The notes below the pieces were generated by a model. The model did not search any database. It was not told the origin of the DNA and saw only the letters and a program-made list of their open reading frames with translations. This document shows, one piece after another, positions 24,304 through 33,285 of a stretch of 44,135 nt of DNA. The stretch is from an uncultured Prevotella sp. (GTDB lineage Bacteria; Bacteroidota; Bacteroidia; Bacteroidales; Bacteroidaceae). The stretch is from positions 1 through 44,135 of the forward strand of contig NZ_CALMHT010000047.1 in assembly GCF_937863835.1 (NCBI RefSeq), read 5' to 3'. The position numbers were made by a program, and so were the translations under genes. How positions within the stretch are numbered: the first letter of the stretch is position 1; every line of letters starts with the position of its first letter.

Positions 24304-24600
24304 ATGGCAGACGAACAAGAAAAACTTCATATTAGGTTACATATATATGATACCGATATCCCCGTGAATGTAAATCGCGAGGATGAAGCTATGTATCGTG
24401 CTGCCGCTAAGCTGATTTCAGATAGGATTAATGCTTACGCACAGTTTTTTAATGGCCGTAAGAGTGACAAGGAGATTCACTACATGGCTCTTATTGATAT
24501 AGCATTGATGTATGAACGTGAACATTTTCGTAATGATACTGTTCCGTTCGTCAAGACTCTTGGCAAATTAACTGCCGAGATAGAAGATACTATGAAATAG
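24304..24600 (+). CDS. zapA: Cell division protein ZapA
   Basis: The 98-residue FtsZ-associated protein bundles FtsZ filaments at mid-cell. The N-terminal globular part has LHIRLHIYDTDIPVNVNREDEAMYRAAAKLISDRI, the usual ZapA beta-hairpin/helix pattern. The C-terminal helix (YMALIDIALMYERE...) forms the coiled coil of the tetramer. The frame is open to a GTG at 24283 overlapping the previous gene, but ATG 24304 preceded by AAAAAAAGGGCAA is the better start. It is followed by a short repeat (AGAATCCTT twice, 24602-24619) and then rny. Confidence 0.9.
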   Translation: MADEQEKLHIRLHIYDTDIPVNVNREDEAMYRAAAKLISDRINAYAQFFNGRKSDKEIHYMALIDIALMYEREHFRNDTVPFVKTLGKLTAEIEDTMK

Positions 24601-24685
24601 TAGAATCCTTAGAATCCTTAGTTGTTTCCTTTTGCTGTGATTGTATGATGTAAACGGAAGACTAATAATATAAATATATAAGTAA

Positions 24686-26221
24686 ATGATAGTAACTATA
24701 ATTGTGTCCGTTGTAACACTTGCTTTGGGAGTGTTATTCGGTTACCTTATATTCACGAAGGTGATAAAAGGGAAATATAATGAAATGATTGCTACAGCCA
24801 CGAAAGAGGCTGATGTAATCAAGGAGAAAAAACTTTTGGAGGTTAAGGAGAAATTCCTTAATAAGAAATCTGAGTTGGAGAAAGAAGTTCAAGTTCGCAA
24901 CCAGCATATTCAGCAAGGTGAAAACCGTCTGAAACAGCGCGAGATGTCTCTTAACCAGCGTCAGGAAGACATCGGCCGCCGCAAACAGGAGGTTGACCAG
25001 TTGCAGCAGCGCATTGATAACGAGAAGAAACTTCTTGCCATCAAACAGGATGAACTGGAGAAAATGCAGGCTCAGGAGCGCTCTAAACTGGAGGAATTGT
25101 CAGGACTGAGTGCCGATGAGGCAAAGCAGCGCTTGGTAGAGAGTCTGAAAGACGAAGCTAAGACAGATGCCGCCAGTTATATCAACGAGATCATGGATGA
25201 GGCTAAACTGAATGCAAATGCCCAGGCCAAGAAAATCGTTATCCAGACAATACAGCGTGTGGCTACAGAAACAGCGATTGAGAATTCAGTCAGTGTCTTC
25301 CATATAGAGAATGATGAAGTGAAGGGACGTATTATCGGTCGTGAAGGTCGTAATATCCGTGCTCTCGAAGCAGCTACAGGTGTTGAAATCGTTGTTGATG
25401 ATACACCTGAGGCTATTGTTATTTCAGCGTTCGACCCGATTCGCCGTGAGGTTTGCCGTCTGGCTCTTCATCAGTTGGTTGCCGATGGTCGTATACACCC
25501 GGCACGTATTGAGGAAGTGGTAGCCAAAGTGAAGAAACAACTTGAGAACGAGGTTATCGAAACAGGTAAACGTACCGCTATTGACCTCGGTATACACGGT
25601 CTGCATCCAGAACTTATCCGTATTATCGGTAAGATGAAATATCGTAGCAGTTATGGACAGAACCTTTTGCAGCACGCCCGTGAGACGGCCAATCTCTGTG
25701 CTGTGATGGCATCCGAACTCGGATTGAATCCTAAGAAAGCCAAACGTGCAGGTCTTCTTCATGATATTGGTAAAGTGCCAGATGAGGAGAGTGAATTGCC
25801 GCACGCACTGTATGGTGCTAAGATAGCAGAGAAATATAAGGAGAAACCTGATATCGTAAATGCTGTAGGTGCCCACCATGATGAGATGGAGATGAACACA
25901 CTGCTTGCACCTATCGTACAGGTTTGCGATGCTATTTCCGGTGCCCGTCCTGGTGCCCGTCGTGAGATTGTAGAGGCTTATATCAAGAGATTGAACGACC
26001 TTGAGGCTATTGCGATGAGTTATCCGGGTGTTACAAAGACTTATGCCATTCAGGCTGGTCGTGAACTCCGCGTCATCGTTGGTGCAGATAAGATGGATGA
26101 TGCAGAAACAGAGGCATTATCTACTGATATAGCCAACAAGATACAGACAGAGATGACGTATCCGGGACAGGTGAAGATTACTGTTATCCGCGAGACACGT
26201 TCTGTTTCTTATGCTAAATAA
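24686..26221 (+). CDS. rny: Ribonuclease Y
   Basis: The 511-residue membrane-anchored endoribonuclease initiates mRNA decay. It has an N-terminal TM helix (about 2-24), a long Lys/Glu/Gln coiled coil (about 35-165), a KH RNA-binding domain with [10 protein letters not shown] (214-223), and an HD metal-dependent phosphohydrolase domain with His330 in [11 protein letters not shown] and the HD pair at 359-360 (LLHDIGK). The C-terminal region ([18 protein letters not shown]) is the conserved RNase Y end. Length is standard. It starts at ATG 24686, 85 bases after zapA; no strong promoter is visible in the gap, so read-through from 23947 is likely. Confidence 0.98.
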   Translation: MIVTIIVSVVTLALGVLFGYLIFTKVIKGKYNEMIATATKEADVIKEKKLLEVKEKFLNKKSELEKEVQVRNQHIQQGENRLKQREMSLNQRQEDIGRRKQEVDQLQQRIDNEKKLLAIKQDELEKMQAQERSKLEELSGLSADEAKQRLVESLKDEAKTDAASYINEIMDEAKLNANAQAKKIVIQTIQRVATETAIENSVSVFHIENDEVKGRIIGREGRNIRALEAATGVEIVVDDTPEAIVISAFDPIRREVCRLALHQLVADGRIHPARIEEVVAKVKKQLENEVIETGKRTAIDLGIHGLHPELIRIIGKMKYRSSYGQNLLQHARETANLCAVMASELGLNPKKAKRAGLLHDIGKVPDEESELPHALYGAKIAEKYKEKPDIVNAVGAHHDEMEMNTLLAPIVQVCDAISGARPGARREIVEAYIKRLNDLEAIAMSYPGVTKTYAIQAGRELRVIVGADKMDDAETEALSTDIANKIQTEMTYPGQVKITVIRETRSVSYAK

Positions 26222-26267
26222 GAGAAAAATATTAGGATATACAGATTAAACATCCTATTTCAATATT

Positions 26268-26294
26268 ATGAGCTCGGTATTTTACCGGGCTCAT
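26268..26294 (+). terminator. Terminator-like hairpin after rny
   Basis: ATGAGCTCGGTA (26268-26279) pairs with TACCGGGCTCAT (26283-26294) with one G-T wobble. The downstream T-run is short (TTTCAT), so termination may be partial or helped by the palindromic element that follows. Confidence 0.6.
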
Positions 26295-26303
26295 TTCATA
26301 TCC

Positions 26304-26392
26304 CGTCGTGCGAGAAAAATTGCGCACTGCCGAAAAAAATTATCCTTGAAGAATAAAAAATTTCCCTTCAAGGAAAATTTTCTCGCACGACG
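26304..26392. repeat. Complete dispersed palindromic element (copy 2 of 3)
   Basis: The 89-base element is bounded by inverted repeats CGTCGTGCGAGAAAA (26304-26318) and TTTTCTCGCACGACG (26378-26392). An inner inverted repeat, TCCTTGAAG (26343-26351) and CTTCAAGGA (26366-26374), encloses an AT-rich loop. It sits between the rny hairpin and the greA promoter and has no coding capacity. Its ends recur at 44089 and its right part at 1-40. The form resembles REP/MITE-like elements. Confidence 0.85.
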
Positions 26393-26427
26393 TGCATATT
26401 TATTTTCGTCAAGTACGAATTTCTTCT

Positions 26428-26435
26428 TACCTTTG
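26428..26435 (+). promoter_or_regulatory. -7 box of the greA promoter
   Basis: TACCTTTG lies 28 bases before ATG 26463. The -33 region (TTTTC near 26403-26407) is weak. The palindromic element ends 35 bases upstream. Confidence 0.5.
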
Positions 26436-26462
26436 TAGCCAAAAATAAACGATAGAAAGACA

Positions 26463-26930
26463 ATGGAATACATATCACAAGAATGCTATGATAAGTTGAC
26501 GGCAGAACTGCACGAGTTGCTTACTGTTGAACGTCCGCGTATCGCCGAGGCAATATCAGAGGCGCGCGACAAAGGCGATCTGAGTGAAAACTTCGAATAC
26601 CACGCAGCCAAACGTGAACAAGGAAAGTTGGAGGGTAGGATAGACCGATTGAGAGTGAAACTTTCCAATGCGCGTATCATCGAGCGCAGCAGACTGAACA
26701 ATGATTCAGTACAACTATTTTCTACAGTGGAACTTACCGATCTCACCCATAACCGGAAGATGGCCTATACCATCGTCAATCCTACAGAGTCGGATTTCTC
26801 TTCAGGCAAAATCTCTGTGAAGACACCTATCGCACAAGGACTGCTTAAAAAACATGTAGGCGATGTAGTGGAAATACATGTGCCCGCAGGTCTTCTCCAG
26901 TTGCGCATCGATAAGATTTCCGTGATGTGA
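26463..26930 (+). CDS. greA: Transcription elongation factor GreA
   Basis: The 155-residue factor rescues backtracked RNA polymerase by stimulating transcript cleavage. The N-terminal coiled coil reads YISQECYDKLTAELHELL, then RPRIAEAISEARDKGDLSENFEYHAAK with the acidic tip residues (Asp and Glu in DLSENFEY) that enter the secondary channel. The C-terminal FKBP-like domain has the ISVKTPIAQGLLKKHVGDVVEI signature. Length and order are standard for GreA. It starts at ATG 26463; convergent with the EamA gene, with only 32 bases between the stop codons and no clear terminator. Confidence 0.97.
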   Translation: MEYISQECYDKLTAELHELLTVERPRIAEAISEARDKGDLSENFEYHAAKREQGKLEGRIDRLRVKLSNARIIERSRLNNDSVQLFSTVELTDLTHNRKMAYTIVNPTESDFSSGKISVKTPIAQGLLKKHVGDVVEIHVPAGLLQLRIDKISVM

Positions 26931-26962
26931 CAATCTGATGACATGTTAAAAACGAATCATAA

Positions 26963-27847
26963 TTACGCCTTGTCGAAAGTGGCGAGATATGCACCTGCAA
27001 TCATGATAGCCAACGCGATGATAAAGGATACTGTTATTTCCTCACCGAGAATCGCAAATGAAAGCAGCATGCCGATAAACGGTGCAACGGCATAAAATGT
27101 ACTCGTCTTGGCTGCACCGATAGTGCGCTGGGCATACGTATAGAAATAAATACTCATTCCGTAAGCAACAAATCCCAAAATCATAACAGATGGCACATAT
27201 TGCCATTGGGGAAACGTTTCGCCTACACATAGTGCGATACAGAGGGAACCGAATCCACTTCCGAACCCTTTGATGGTAACTATTTCCATGGGGTCTTTAT
27301 TGGAAATACATCTTGTGCAATTGTTCTCTAATCCCCAGCAGATGCACGCTGCCAGTACGAGCAATGAACCTGTTGAAAAAGAAAGGCTGGATGCATCATT
27401 TATCGTGAGCAACATACATGCCACGGTTACTAGTATAATGGCAAACCAGAGCCGCCTGCTCACCTGTTCGTGGAATAATAGCAAGGCGATGACCGCTGTT
27501 GCCACAATCTCGAAATTGTTGAGTAGCGAAGCGTTTGCCGCCGCGGTAGTCTTTAGTCCGAACATTAGCAATATGGGTGCTGCGATGTCAAGTGAAACCA
27601 TCGCTAAGGTGTAGGGCAAATCCTTACGGTCCAACCGGTTCTCCCGGTCAGTCAGTCTGATGTGCGGTCTTATCAGAGAGAACAGCAGCATACCTGTTCC
27701 TGCACCGATATAGAGGAATGCAGCCATCATCATTGGAGATACATGGCGGAGCAATATTTTAGATAACGGCATACTGACGGCATACAAGGCCGCCGCGAGG
27801 ACGGCAAAGAATATCGCCCATCTGTATTGTGATTTTCTTATTTCCAT
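26963..27847 (-). CDS. EamA/DMT-family membrane transporter
   Basis: The 294-residue protein has about ten hydrophobic segments arranged as two EamA repeats. The first begins FAVLAAALYAVSMPLSKILL, the second near LLVLAACICWGLENNCTRCI and ends with the typical PFIGMLLSFAILGEEIT followed by a last TM helix. These drug/metabolite transporters export amino acids, nucleosides or other small compounds; the substrate cannot be told from sequence. It starts at ATG 27847 with a leader of about 100 bases from the promoter at 27983. It is a single-gene unit, convergent with greA. Confidence 0.92.
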   Translation of the reverse strand: MEIRKSQYRWAIFFAVLAAALYAVSMPLSKILLRHVSPMMMAAFLYIGAGTGMLLFSLIRPHIRLTDRENRLDRKDLPYTLAMVSLDIAAPILLMFGLKTTAAANASLLNNFEIVATAVIALLLFHEQVSRRLWFAIILVTVACMLLTINDASSLSFSTGSLLVLAACICWGLENNCTRCISNKDPMEIVTIKGFGSGFGSLCIALCVGETFPQWQYVPSVMILGFVAYGMSIYFYTYAQRTIGAAKTSTFYAVAPFIGMLLSFAILGEEITVSFIIALAIMIAGAYLATFDKA

Positions 27848-27952
27848 TGACTCTTAGATACCGGATGTATCAAGCTATCTTCTTTTCAGCAGCTACAATC
27901 TGAATATGGGATGCTTGATGATTACATTCTTCCTTTTGGATTATTTAGTTGG

Positions 27953-27983
27953 CAAATATAATAAAATTTTAAATAATGCACAA
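27953..27983 (-). promoter_or_regulatory. Promoter of the EamA transporter
   Basis: On the minus strand TTG (27983-27981) and TATATTTG (27960-27953) have a 20-base spacer. Confidence 0.55.
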
Positions 27984-28115
27984 TATCGTTCAGCACAAAC
28001 TTATATATTTTTCTTAGTTGCCTTACATGGAATTCAACTAGGAATAGTATATTTCATGCCCTAAAGCAAACTTCTGATCCCGAACAATCACTGTCTAAAT
28101 CACTATTTTTAGGTA

Positions 28116-28147
28116 TTGCATCCGATAGGATTTTGTAATTAACTTTG
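28116..28147 (+). promoter_or_regulatory. Promoter of the cysteine-rich barrel gene
   Basis: TTG at 28116-28118 and TAACTTTG at 28140-28147 have a 21-base spacer; ATG 28172 follows 24 bases later. Confidence 0.55.
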
Positions 28148-28171
28148 CAGCCGTAAAGAATAAAATGATTT

Positions 28172-29191
28172 ATGAGCAAAGTTAAATTGATGTTTATAGG
28201 AATAACGTCTTCCTGCTACAGTGTCGTTGTTATGGGACAAGAGGATTCTACACAAGCCCCAGTATTTACGGGAGCAATCAATAGTGAAATCAATTATGGT
28301 CCGAATTGTCTCGATAATGGGCAGACTACATGGGATTTTCCACACTTTAAGGTAGATGCCATCCTGAATATGGGTAAAGATTGGTCTGTGACGGCATCAT
28401 TCGAGTATGAACGTTCTTATGCAGACGGGATTTGGCATAATAATTTTGAAGACAATTTCAGTACCAATGCTCTATATGTCAGCAAACATTTTTCGGATGC
28501 GCTGCAAGTCAAAGCAGGTATTGTAGATGTGCCTGTGGGACTGACTAATCATGGTGGTCCCGCATTTACAATATATGACCCTGAGTGTGAATCAGACTTG
28601 CTTCCTATTACATGGCATGAGACTGGTGTCGCATTGTTTGGCGGAGTGGGTAAATGGGATTATTCAGTTTCAGCGCTCTCCTACATCAGTTCACCGTTGA
28701 ATAACGCAGAAATGCTTGGTATGGCAGCCCGTGTGGATTTTCATATTGCCGCCCCGTTACGTATCGGCATCAGCGGATATCTCGGTAAATCCTGTCACGG
28801 CATGATTAACAGGTGCGCACCCGATTTCTTCGATTGTTCTTCATTGCATTATATCACATGCGATATGGATTATGCCGCTAATGGACTTTTCGTAGACGGT
28901 TCTGCCATCTATTGCAGCGAAGGTAATTCAAGGTCTGTCGGGCTGGAAGTGGGATATGATTTCTTGTCGCTGAACAAACTGCTTAATGGTACCGTTCAAC
29001 TCATTCCTTTTGTAAGATATGATTGTGTCTGTGGAGAAGATATAGATACGAAGAACAAGTTTACTATTGGTGTCAATATCAGTCCTGTACACAATCTGGT
29101 ATTCAAAGCTGAATATGGTGCCCGTCATTATGCATCATCAGCGACGGAGCGGTTGCTTAATTTCAGTCTGGGGTATACGGTCGACTTGTAA
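28172..29191 (+). CDS. Outer-membrane beta-barrel protein, cysteine-rich, related to the 34603 gene product
   Basis: The 339-residue predicted porin-like protein has an N-terminal hydrophobic signal (about 1-22, ending VVVMGQ) and alternating beta-strand sequence to a C-terminal LLNFSLGYTVDL, the aromatic-ended last strand expected of a barrel. PVGLTN (121-126) and TWHETGVALFG (147-157) match PVGLTN and TWHQTGISLWG in the barrel encoded at 34603-35916 at almost the same spacing, so the two are homologous. Unlike most barrels it has ten cysteines, several in a cluster around 208-235 (SCHGMINRCAPDFFDCSS, then YITCDMDY). It is convergent with the cytochrome-synthase gene (28 bases between stops). 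A role in the same heme/metal process is inference from homology and position. Confidence 0.8.
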   Translation: MSKVKLMFIGITSSCYSVVVMGQEDSTQAPVFTGAINSEINYGPNCLDNGQTTWDFPHFKVDAILNMGKDWSVTASFEYERSYADGIWHNNFEDNFSTNALYVSKHFSDALQVKAGIVDVPVGLTNHGGPAFTIYDPECESDLLPITWHETGVALFGGVGKWDYSVSALSYISSPLNNAEMLGMAARVDFHIAAPLRIGISGYLGKSCHGMINRCAPDFFDCSSLHYITCDMDYAANGLFVDGSAIYCSEGNSRSVGLEVGYDFLSLNKLLNGTVQLIPFVRYDCVCGEDIDTKNKFTIGVNISPVHNLVFKAEYGARHYASSATERLLNFSLGYTVDL

Positions 29192-29219
29192 GTATGAAGG
29201 ATACATACCATCTTAGGCA

Positions 29220-31475
29220 TTATGCATACGAATGCATACCGCCTAAGAAATAATTAACGCCGAAATAAGTCATCAGTATCATGACGAACGCTATGGTTAC
29301 GTAAACGTGATAATATAGAGGTTTGCGGAATACAGGCAAAGAAGATGTGTGTAGTACTACAGCATAAAACATGAATGTTATCAACGCCCAAACCTCTTTC
29401 GGATCCCAGCTCCAGTATTGTCCCCACGAAACATTAGCCCATACGGCTCCGATGAATATACCTATCCCCAATGTCGTGATGGCCGGATACAGGAAGAGGC
29501 GCGACAACAGACAAAGTGAGGACAGTTGATAATCTATCCTTTCATCATCTTTTCGTACTATCTTATGGATGCTGAATAAGATGAGGGCCATCAGTCCACA
29601 AATAAATGTAAGCGACAACAGTGCGAACGACATCATGATGATAGACACGTGGATGCTCAATAACGGTGATGCCAGTACAGGCATGATAGGTGTAATCTGC
29701 GGGTCCATCTGTCCGATGTGCGACACCAACAGGAAGAAGCCCGACATCAGGAAACCGAATGTCAGCAGAATGTGGAATCGGTGGTAAGCTATCAGAGAAA
29801 ACAACATCACGAACCAAGCCATGATCAACATCGTTTCGTATCCGTTAGCCATCGGTATGTTGTCGCTGATAATCCATCTCAGTATTTCGCAATAAGTAAG
29901 GGTCAGAAAAGACAATATCATGATACCCAACGAGGTGTAAGATATCACTTTGTCGTACCCGAATGTCTTTTGCTGTCGACGAGTCAGTCTGTATATCGAA
30001 TAAAACAGGGACAGAAATCCCATTGTCAGATTGAGCATAAACAGGATAGAAGCAAATGGTATCTTGTTATAAGTCAGTTCTGCCAATATGCGTGTTACGG
30101 ATGGCAGAGAATCACCTCCGTTGCGTTCCTGATATATTCTGAGTTTGGTGAGAAGAGAATTAAACTGTCCGTAGTTGCCCGTCTGCACACTCTGATTAAG
30201 TAGTGTAAACATACTCTTTATGAACAAAGACTGCTTCCTGTCCATATTTTGTGGCATCGTGTCTTTGGGTCCGAACCATGTCACATTTCCTTTATCCAGA
30301 TAAGGGAACATCTTCATCGGTTCTCCACGCCTTAGAGACATGATAAGTTGCACCTTATCATCTGTTTCCATCACAGCCTTATGCAGTTTGTCCTGATTTC
30401 CCTGATAGTATTCCTGTACGAGAGGTCCAAGGATATACCCGCCCATATCATGGTCAAACAACTGGTTGAGCGAGACATATTCAGTCAGTCCCAGTCGTTC
30501 GCGCATTTCTCCGTTTTTTATCTTTATCACCGGTTCTTTGTTCCAATCCTTATTCCAGAAAATAAATCCTGTCAGCACTTGTTCTGCAGAACAATCATGA
30601 TAGCTTCCACTACCATATATCTTCTTCGTAAAATCGATGGCGAAAGTTTGTAACGGACATATCCTGTTATTGTACATGATATCCAGTTTTCCGAATTTAG
30701 TGGCGGAAATATCCGGTAGGGCAGGAGCACTGCCTGCATTGATCGAGAATGACATTATCAATAATACTGACAACATACCCTTTTTCAACAAGGGTGAACG
30801 CAGCATCCGTCTGTATGTACCTTTCGGATTAACGAGGAGCCATATCAATGAAAGAAACAGCAAAACGTATCCTGCATAAGAAATGGCAATACCATAAGGG
30901 TCTGAGTTGATAGTGAGATAAGTGCCTTGAGCATCGTCGTCATAAGAATTCTGATAAAACCTAACAGAGCGGTAAGAGAATACTTTATTCATGGAAATCG
31001 TTCCATTCTCGATATGATTGCCGTCCTTCACAGAAACATCCGATACGTAATCCCTTGCAGCAGAAGTGCCACGATAATATACCACATCAAATCTGTTGAG
31101 TCGGATACCGAACGGAAGATTTTGTATTTTCATGTCGCTCATATTATCTGTATTCATATACTGACAAGTCATCTCACCCTTGCGTAGATGGATAATCCCT
31201 TTGACGGCAAACAGATGTGTGGTAAGCGCGCCGACAAGTATGATAACCAGAGATGAATGAAGGAGTATTGTTCCCCAGTCTCTGATACGCTTTTTAATGA
31301 TGTAAGAAATAGCCGCCAAGGTAAGCATCGCCCATATCGCACAGAACCACCATGAACCGTATATCTCGGTAGAGGTAAACTGTGTGCCTCTGTCGTGTTC
31401 CACGAATGTGGTGACAGCCATGATGACAATAATGGTTGCGTATAATAATATGATAGATTTTTTTATTAGTTTCAT
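29220..31475 (-). CDS. Fused ResB-CcsA cytochrome c synthase (system II)
   Basis: The 751-residue fusion carries heme across the membrane and attaches it to CxxCH motifs of c-type cytochromes. The N-terminal ResB part has TM helices at about 8-24, 42-60 and 70-88, a periplasmic domain (about 95-195) and another helix near 200. A large periplasmic insert follows (about 240-490). The C-terminal CcsA part has several helices and the WWD heme-binding domain WGQYWSWDPKEVW (about 684-696), plus conserved histidines (e.g. VVLHTS). It is the last gene of the operon, 77 bases after the di-heme protein gene, with a hairpin between. Its likely client is that protein. Confidence 0.93.
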   Translation of the reverse strand: MKLIKKSIILLYATIIVIMAVTTFVEHDRGTQFTSTEIYGSWWFCAIWAMLTLAAISYIIKKRIRDWGTILLHSSLVIILVGALTTHLFAVKGIIHLRKGEMTCQYMNTDNMSDMKIQNLPFGIRLNRFDVVYYRGTSAARDYVSDVSVKDGNHIENGTISMNKVFSYRSVRFYQNSYDDDAQGTYLTINSDPYGIAISYAGYVLLFLSLIWLLVNPKGTYRRMLRSPLLKKGMLSVLLIMSFSINAGSAPALPDISATKFGKLDIMYNNRICPLQTFAIDFTKKIYGSGSYHDCSAEQVLTGFIFWNKDWNKEPVIKIKNGEMRERLGLTEYVSLNQLFDHDMGGYILGPLVQEYYQGNQDKLHKAVMETDDKVQLIMSLRRGEPMKMFPYLDKGNVTWFGPKDTMPQNMDRKQSLFIKSMFTLLNQSVQTGNYGQFNSLLTKLRIYQERNGGDSLPSVTRILAELTYNKIPFASILFMLNLTMGFLSLFYSIYRLTRRQQKTFGYDKVISYTSLGIMILSFLTLTYCEILRWIISDNIPMANGYETMLIMAWFVMLFSLIAYHRFHILLTFGFLMSGFFLLVSHIGQMDPQITPIMPVLASPLLSIHVSIIMMSFALLSLTFICGLMALILFSIHKIVRKDDERIDYQLSSLCLLSRLFLYPAITTLGIGIFIGAVWANVSWGQYWSWDPKEVWALITFMFYAVVLHTSSLPVFRKPLYYHVYVTIAFVMILMTYFGVNYFLGGMHSYA

Positions 31476-31493
31476 ATTCTAAATACATATAAT

Positions 31494-31533
31494 AAGGCGA
31501 AAGCCCGTAATCAAGAAAACGGACTTTCGTCTT
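31494..31533 (-). promoter_or_regulatory. Intercistronic hairpin between the di-heme and synthase genes
   Basis: AAGGCGAAAGCCCGT (31494-31508) and ACGGACTTTCGTCTT (31519-31533) form a 15-bp imperfect stem. On the minus strand only short T stretches follow (TTATTATATG), so partial termination or mRNA stabilisation is likelier than a full stop. It lies 18 bases before the synthase ATG. Confidence 0.6.
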
Positions 31534-31552
31534 AAATATTATATATCAAACA

Positions 31553-33262
31553 TTATATTGCATTGATAAAAGCCACGACAGCGTCTCTGTCCGACTTAGA
31601 CAGGTTGTAAAATTTCTGTGAAGCCCTGTACGCATCGCTCTTATTGCTGTATCCATGCCACATGATAGCCTCTGTCACATTACGGGCGCGGCAGTCGTGC
31701 AGACGATCCTGGGCACCTGTTTCCTGTTCCGATAATCCACGTCCCCAAAGAGGAGTCGTACGGCACCATTCTCCGCGAATGTCGTTCTTCATATACAGTC
31801 GATGCTGCACCATATCCGTGTAAGGCCAAATTTTCTGATGCGCATATCTTGGCAACTCTCCCAGATTGCGTACTATGTAGTCTTTCCAGTATTCATCATC
31901 ACCAGTTGTCCATGAAGGTCGATGACATGCTGTGCAACCTATCTGATAAAAGAGTGTCTTGCCACGCTTCACCGTTTCCGTACTGAGTCCGCGGGCTTTT
32001 GGTACAGCAAGTCCTCTGTGCCATACCATGAAATCGTAATAGTTTTGGTCGCTCATCTCATCACCGTTAGTATCATTGTTTACGAAATACTTTTCATAAG
32101 TAGCTGCATCCGATTTGCTGTTAAGTCCTAGAAGTAAGTTGACCAGATAACTAACACTGTCTTTGCTGCCATCTCCATAATAAGGATGAAGCAGAGAAGT
32201 TCTGACTGCGCCATTATCCTGAATATATTTGATTACATCAGAGTTTTCCGACATGGCTTTTGCCCATGCCTTTGTCGTATATAGATAATGTCTATCACTT
32301 CGTGTAACATTGGTGATATTCCACATTGCATTCGCTCCCGGTCCGTCTTGCAGAGAACCGCGAGTCAGAGCATACGTGAATTTTTTGATGCGTTTATCAC
32401 CGTCAGCCAGTGTATACCATGCACTGCTTGCCCATGTGTTAGATGAAGAATCCCACATGCCAGGATTCAGTGTTACATAAGGTGACTCTTTCGCATATTG
32501 TGTGCGAAGTGAATCATCGGGAATCGCATCCAATAGAGCAGAACCATACATACCAATTGTAGACTCCAGACGCACTTCATAGTTATCCGGTTTCGGATCT
32601 GTATTAAAGGCCGTCTGTGGAATGGTCACATCTGGATAAATCAGGTCATACGTTTCCCCGTCAGGAAATTTGTTACCATGTTCATCAGTCGCTTTCTTCC
32701 ATGTTATGCTGATCTGACTTTCGTCAATTGGAGCCAAGAACGGGTCCATTGCTTTAGTTTGCGGCATACCGGTGACTTCTGATATATAACTGTTGGCAGC
32801 ATAAGGCTTGCCATCTGCTGACGTTCCTGCCGTAGGATGATAAATTACCAACAGATAACCGTTGCCCATATCATTGGCGCGATAACGAGTCATACGTTTG
32901 CCATGTCCGTAAGAAGGATGGCAATACATACATCCTGTACGTACCCATGCCGGTCCCAGTCCTCGACGAGGCATTGTATTAAGGGTAAAATCATTTTCAA
33001 AAAAAGTTTCGCCTTTCTTGAACGACTGATACATACCATTGTTTTCTACATAAGGTGATGGGTTGGAATAGCATCCCTGTTCGTTACTTGTGGTACCCAG
33101 CTCACCTCCTGGATTCCATTCTGCGGCAGTAAATACATCATTAGCTGAATCTATGCCAGCGTTAGGGTTTACGATGTCGCAGGTGTTGCCGTCAGAACAA
33201 CTAAAAGTGCTCAGTGCAGTTATCCCTAGCAGGAGATACATGCCATTTTTTATTTTAATCAT
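31553..33262 (-). CDS. Di-heme c-type oxidoreductase (DHOR/thiol-oxidoreductase-like) lipoprotein
   Basis: The 569-residue exported protein has a lipoprotein-like signal (MYLLLGITALSTFSC, probable Cys22) and two heme-attachment sites: CMYCH at 111-115 and CTACH at 443-447 (LFYQIGCTACHRPSW). The second, followed by YAHQKIWPYTDMVQH and LWGRGLSEQETGAQDRLHDCRARNVTEA-type sequence, is characteristic of the di-heme DHOR family related to cytochrome c peroxidases (formerly DUF1111). In Proteobacteria this family is often encoded beside imelysins, as here. It probably transfers electrons in the periplasm, perhaps to or from metal bound by the imelysin. The heme must be attached by a system such as the CcsA-type protein encoded next. 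Confidence 0.92.
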   Translation of the reverse strand: MIKIKNGMYLLLGITALSTFSCSDGNTCDIVNPNAGIDSANDVFTAAEWNPGGELGTTSNEQGCYSNPSPYVENNGMYQSFKKGETFFENDFTLNTMPRRGLGPAWVRTGCMYCHPSYGHGKRMTRYRANDMGNGYLLVIYHPTAGTSADGKPYAANSYISEVTGMPQTKAMDPFLAPIDESQISITWKKATDEHGNKFPDGETYDLIYPDVTIPQTAFNTDPKPDNYEVRLESTIGMYGSALLDAIPDDSLRTQYAKESPYVTLNPGMWDSSSNTWASSAWYTLADGDKRIKKFTYALTRGSLQDGPGANAMWNITNVTRSDRHYLYTTKAWAKAMSENSDVIKYIQDNGAVRTSLLHPYYGDGSKDSVSYLVNLLLGLNSKSDAATYEKYFVNNDTNGDEMSDQNYYDFMVWHRGLAVPKARGLSTETVKRGKTLFYQIGCTACHRPSWTTGDDEYWKDYIVRNLGELPRYAHQKIWPYTDMVQHRLYMKNDIRGEWCRTTPLWGRGLSEQETGAQDRLHDCRARNVTEAIMWHGYSNKSDAYRASQKFYNLSKSDRDAVVAFINAI

Positions 33263-33285
33263 ATAAGTAGTATTATTTCCATCTG

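Larger units (their letters stand above)
27848..28171. other. Divergent intergenic region between the transporter and barrel genes
   Basis: Two divergent promoters are present (27953-27983 minus, 28116-28147 plus). The transporter leader contains ATCAAGC/GCTTGAT (27869-27875 and 27913-27919), which could close a stem of about 50 bases in the RNA; I do not recognise a riboswitch class. The 130 bases between the promoters show no other feature. Confidence 0.5.

Noticed and set aside
24601..24685. 6S RNA (ssrS) next to zapA
   Set aside because: In E. coli ssrS adjoins zapA, but here only 85 bases separate zapA from rny, too short for a 6S RNA.
26304..26392. Insertion sequence
   Set aside because: The element has inverted ends but no coding capacity. 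It can only be a non-autonomous or REP-like repeat.
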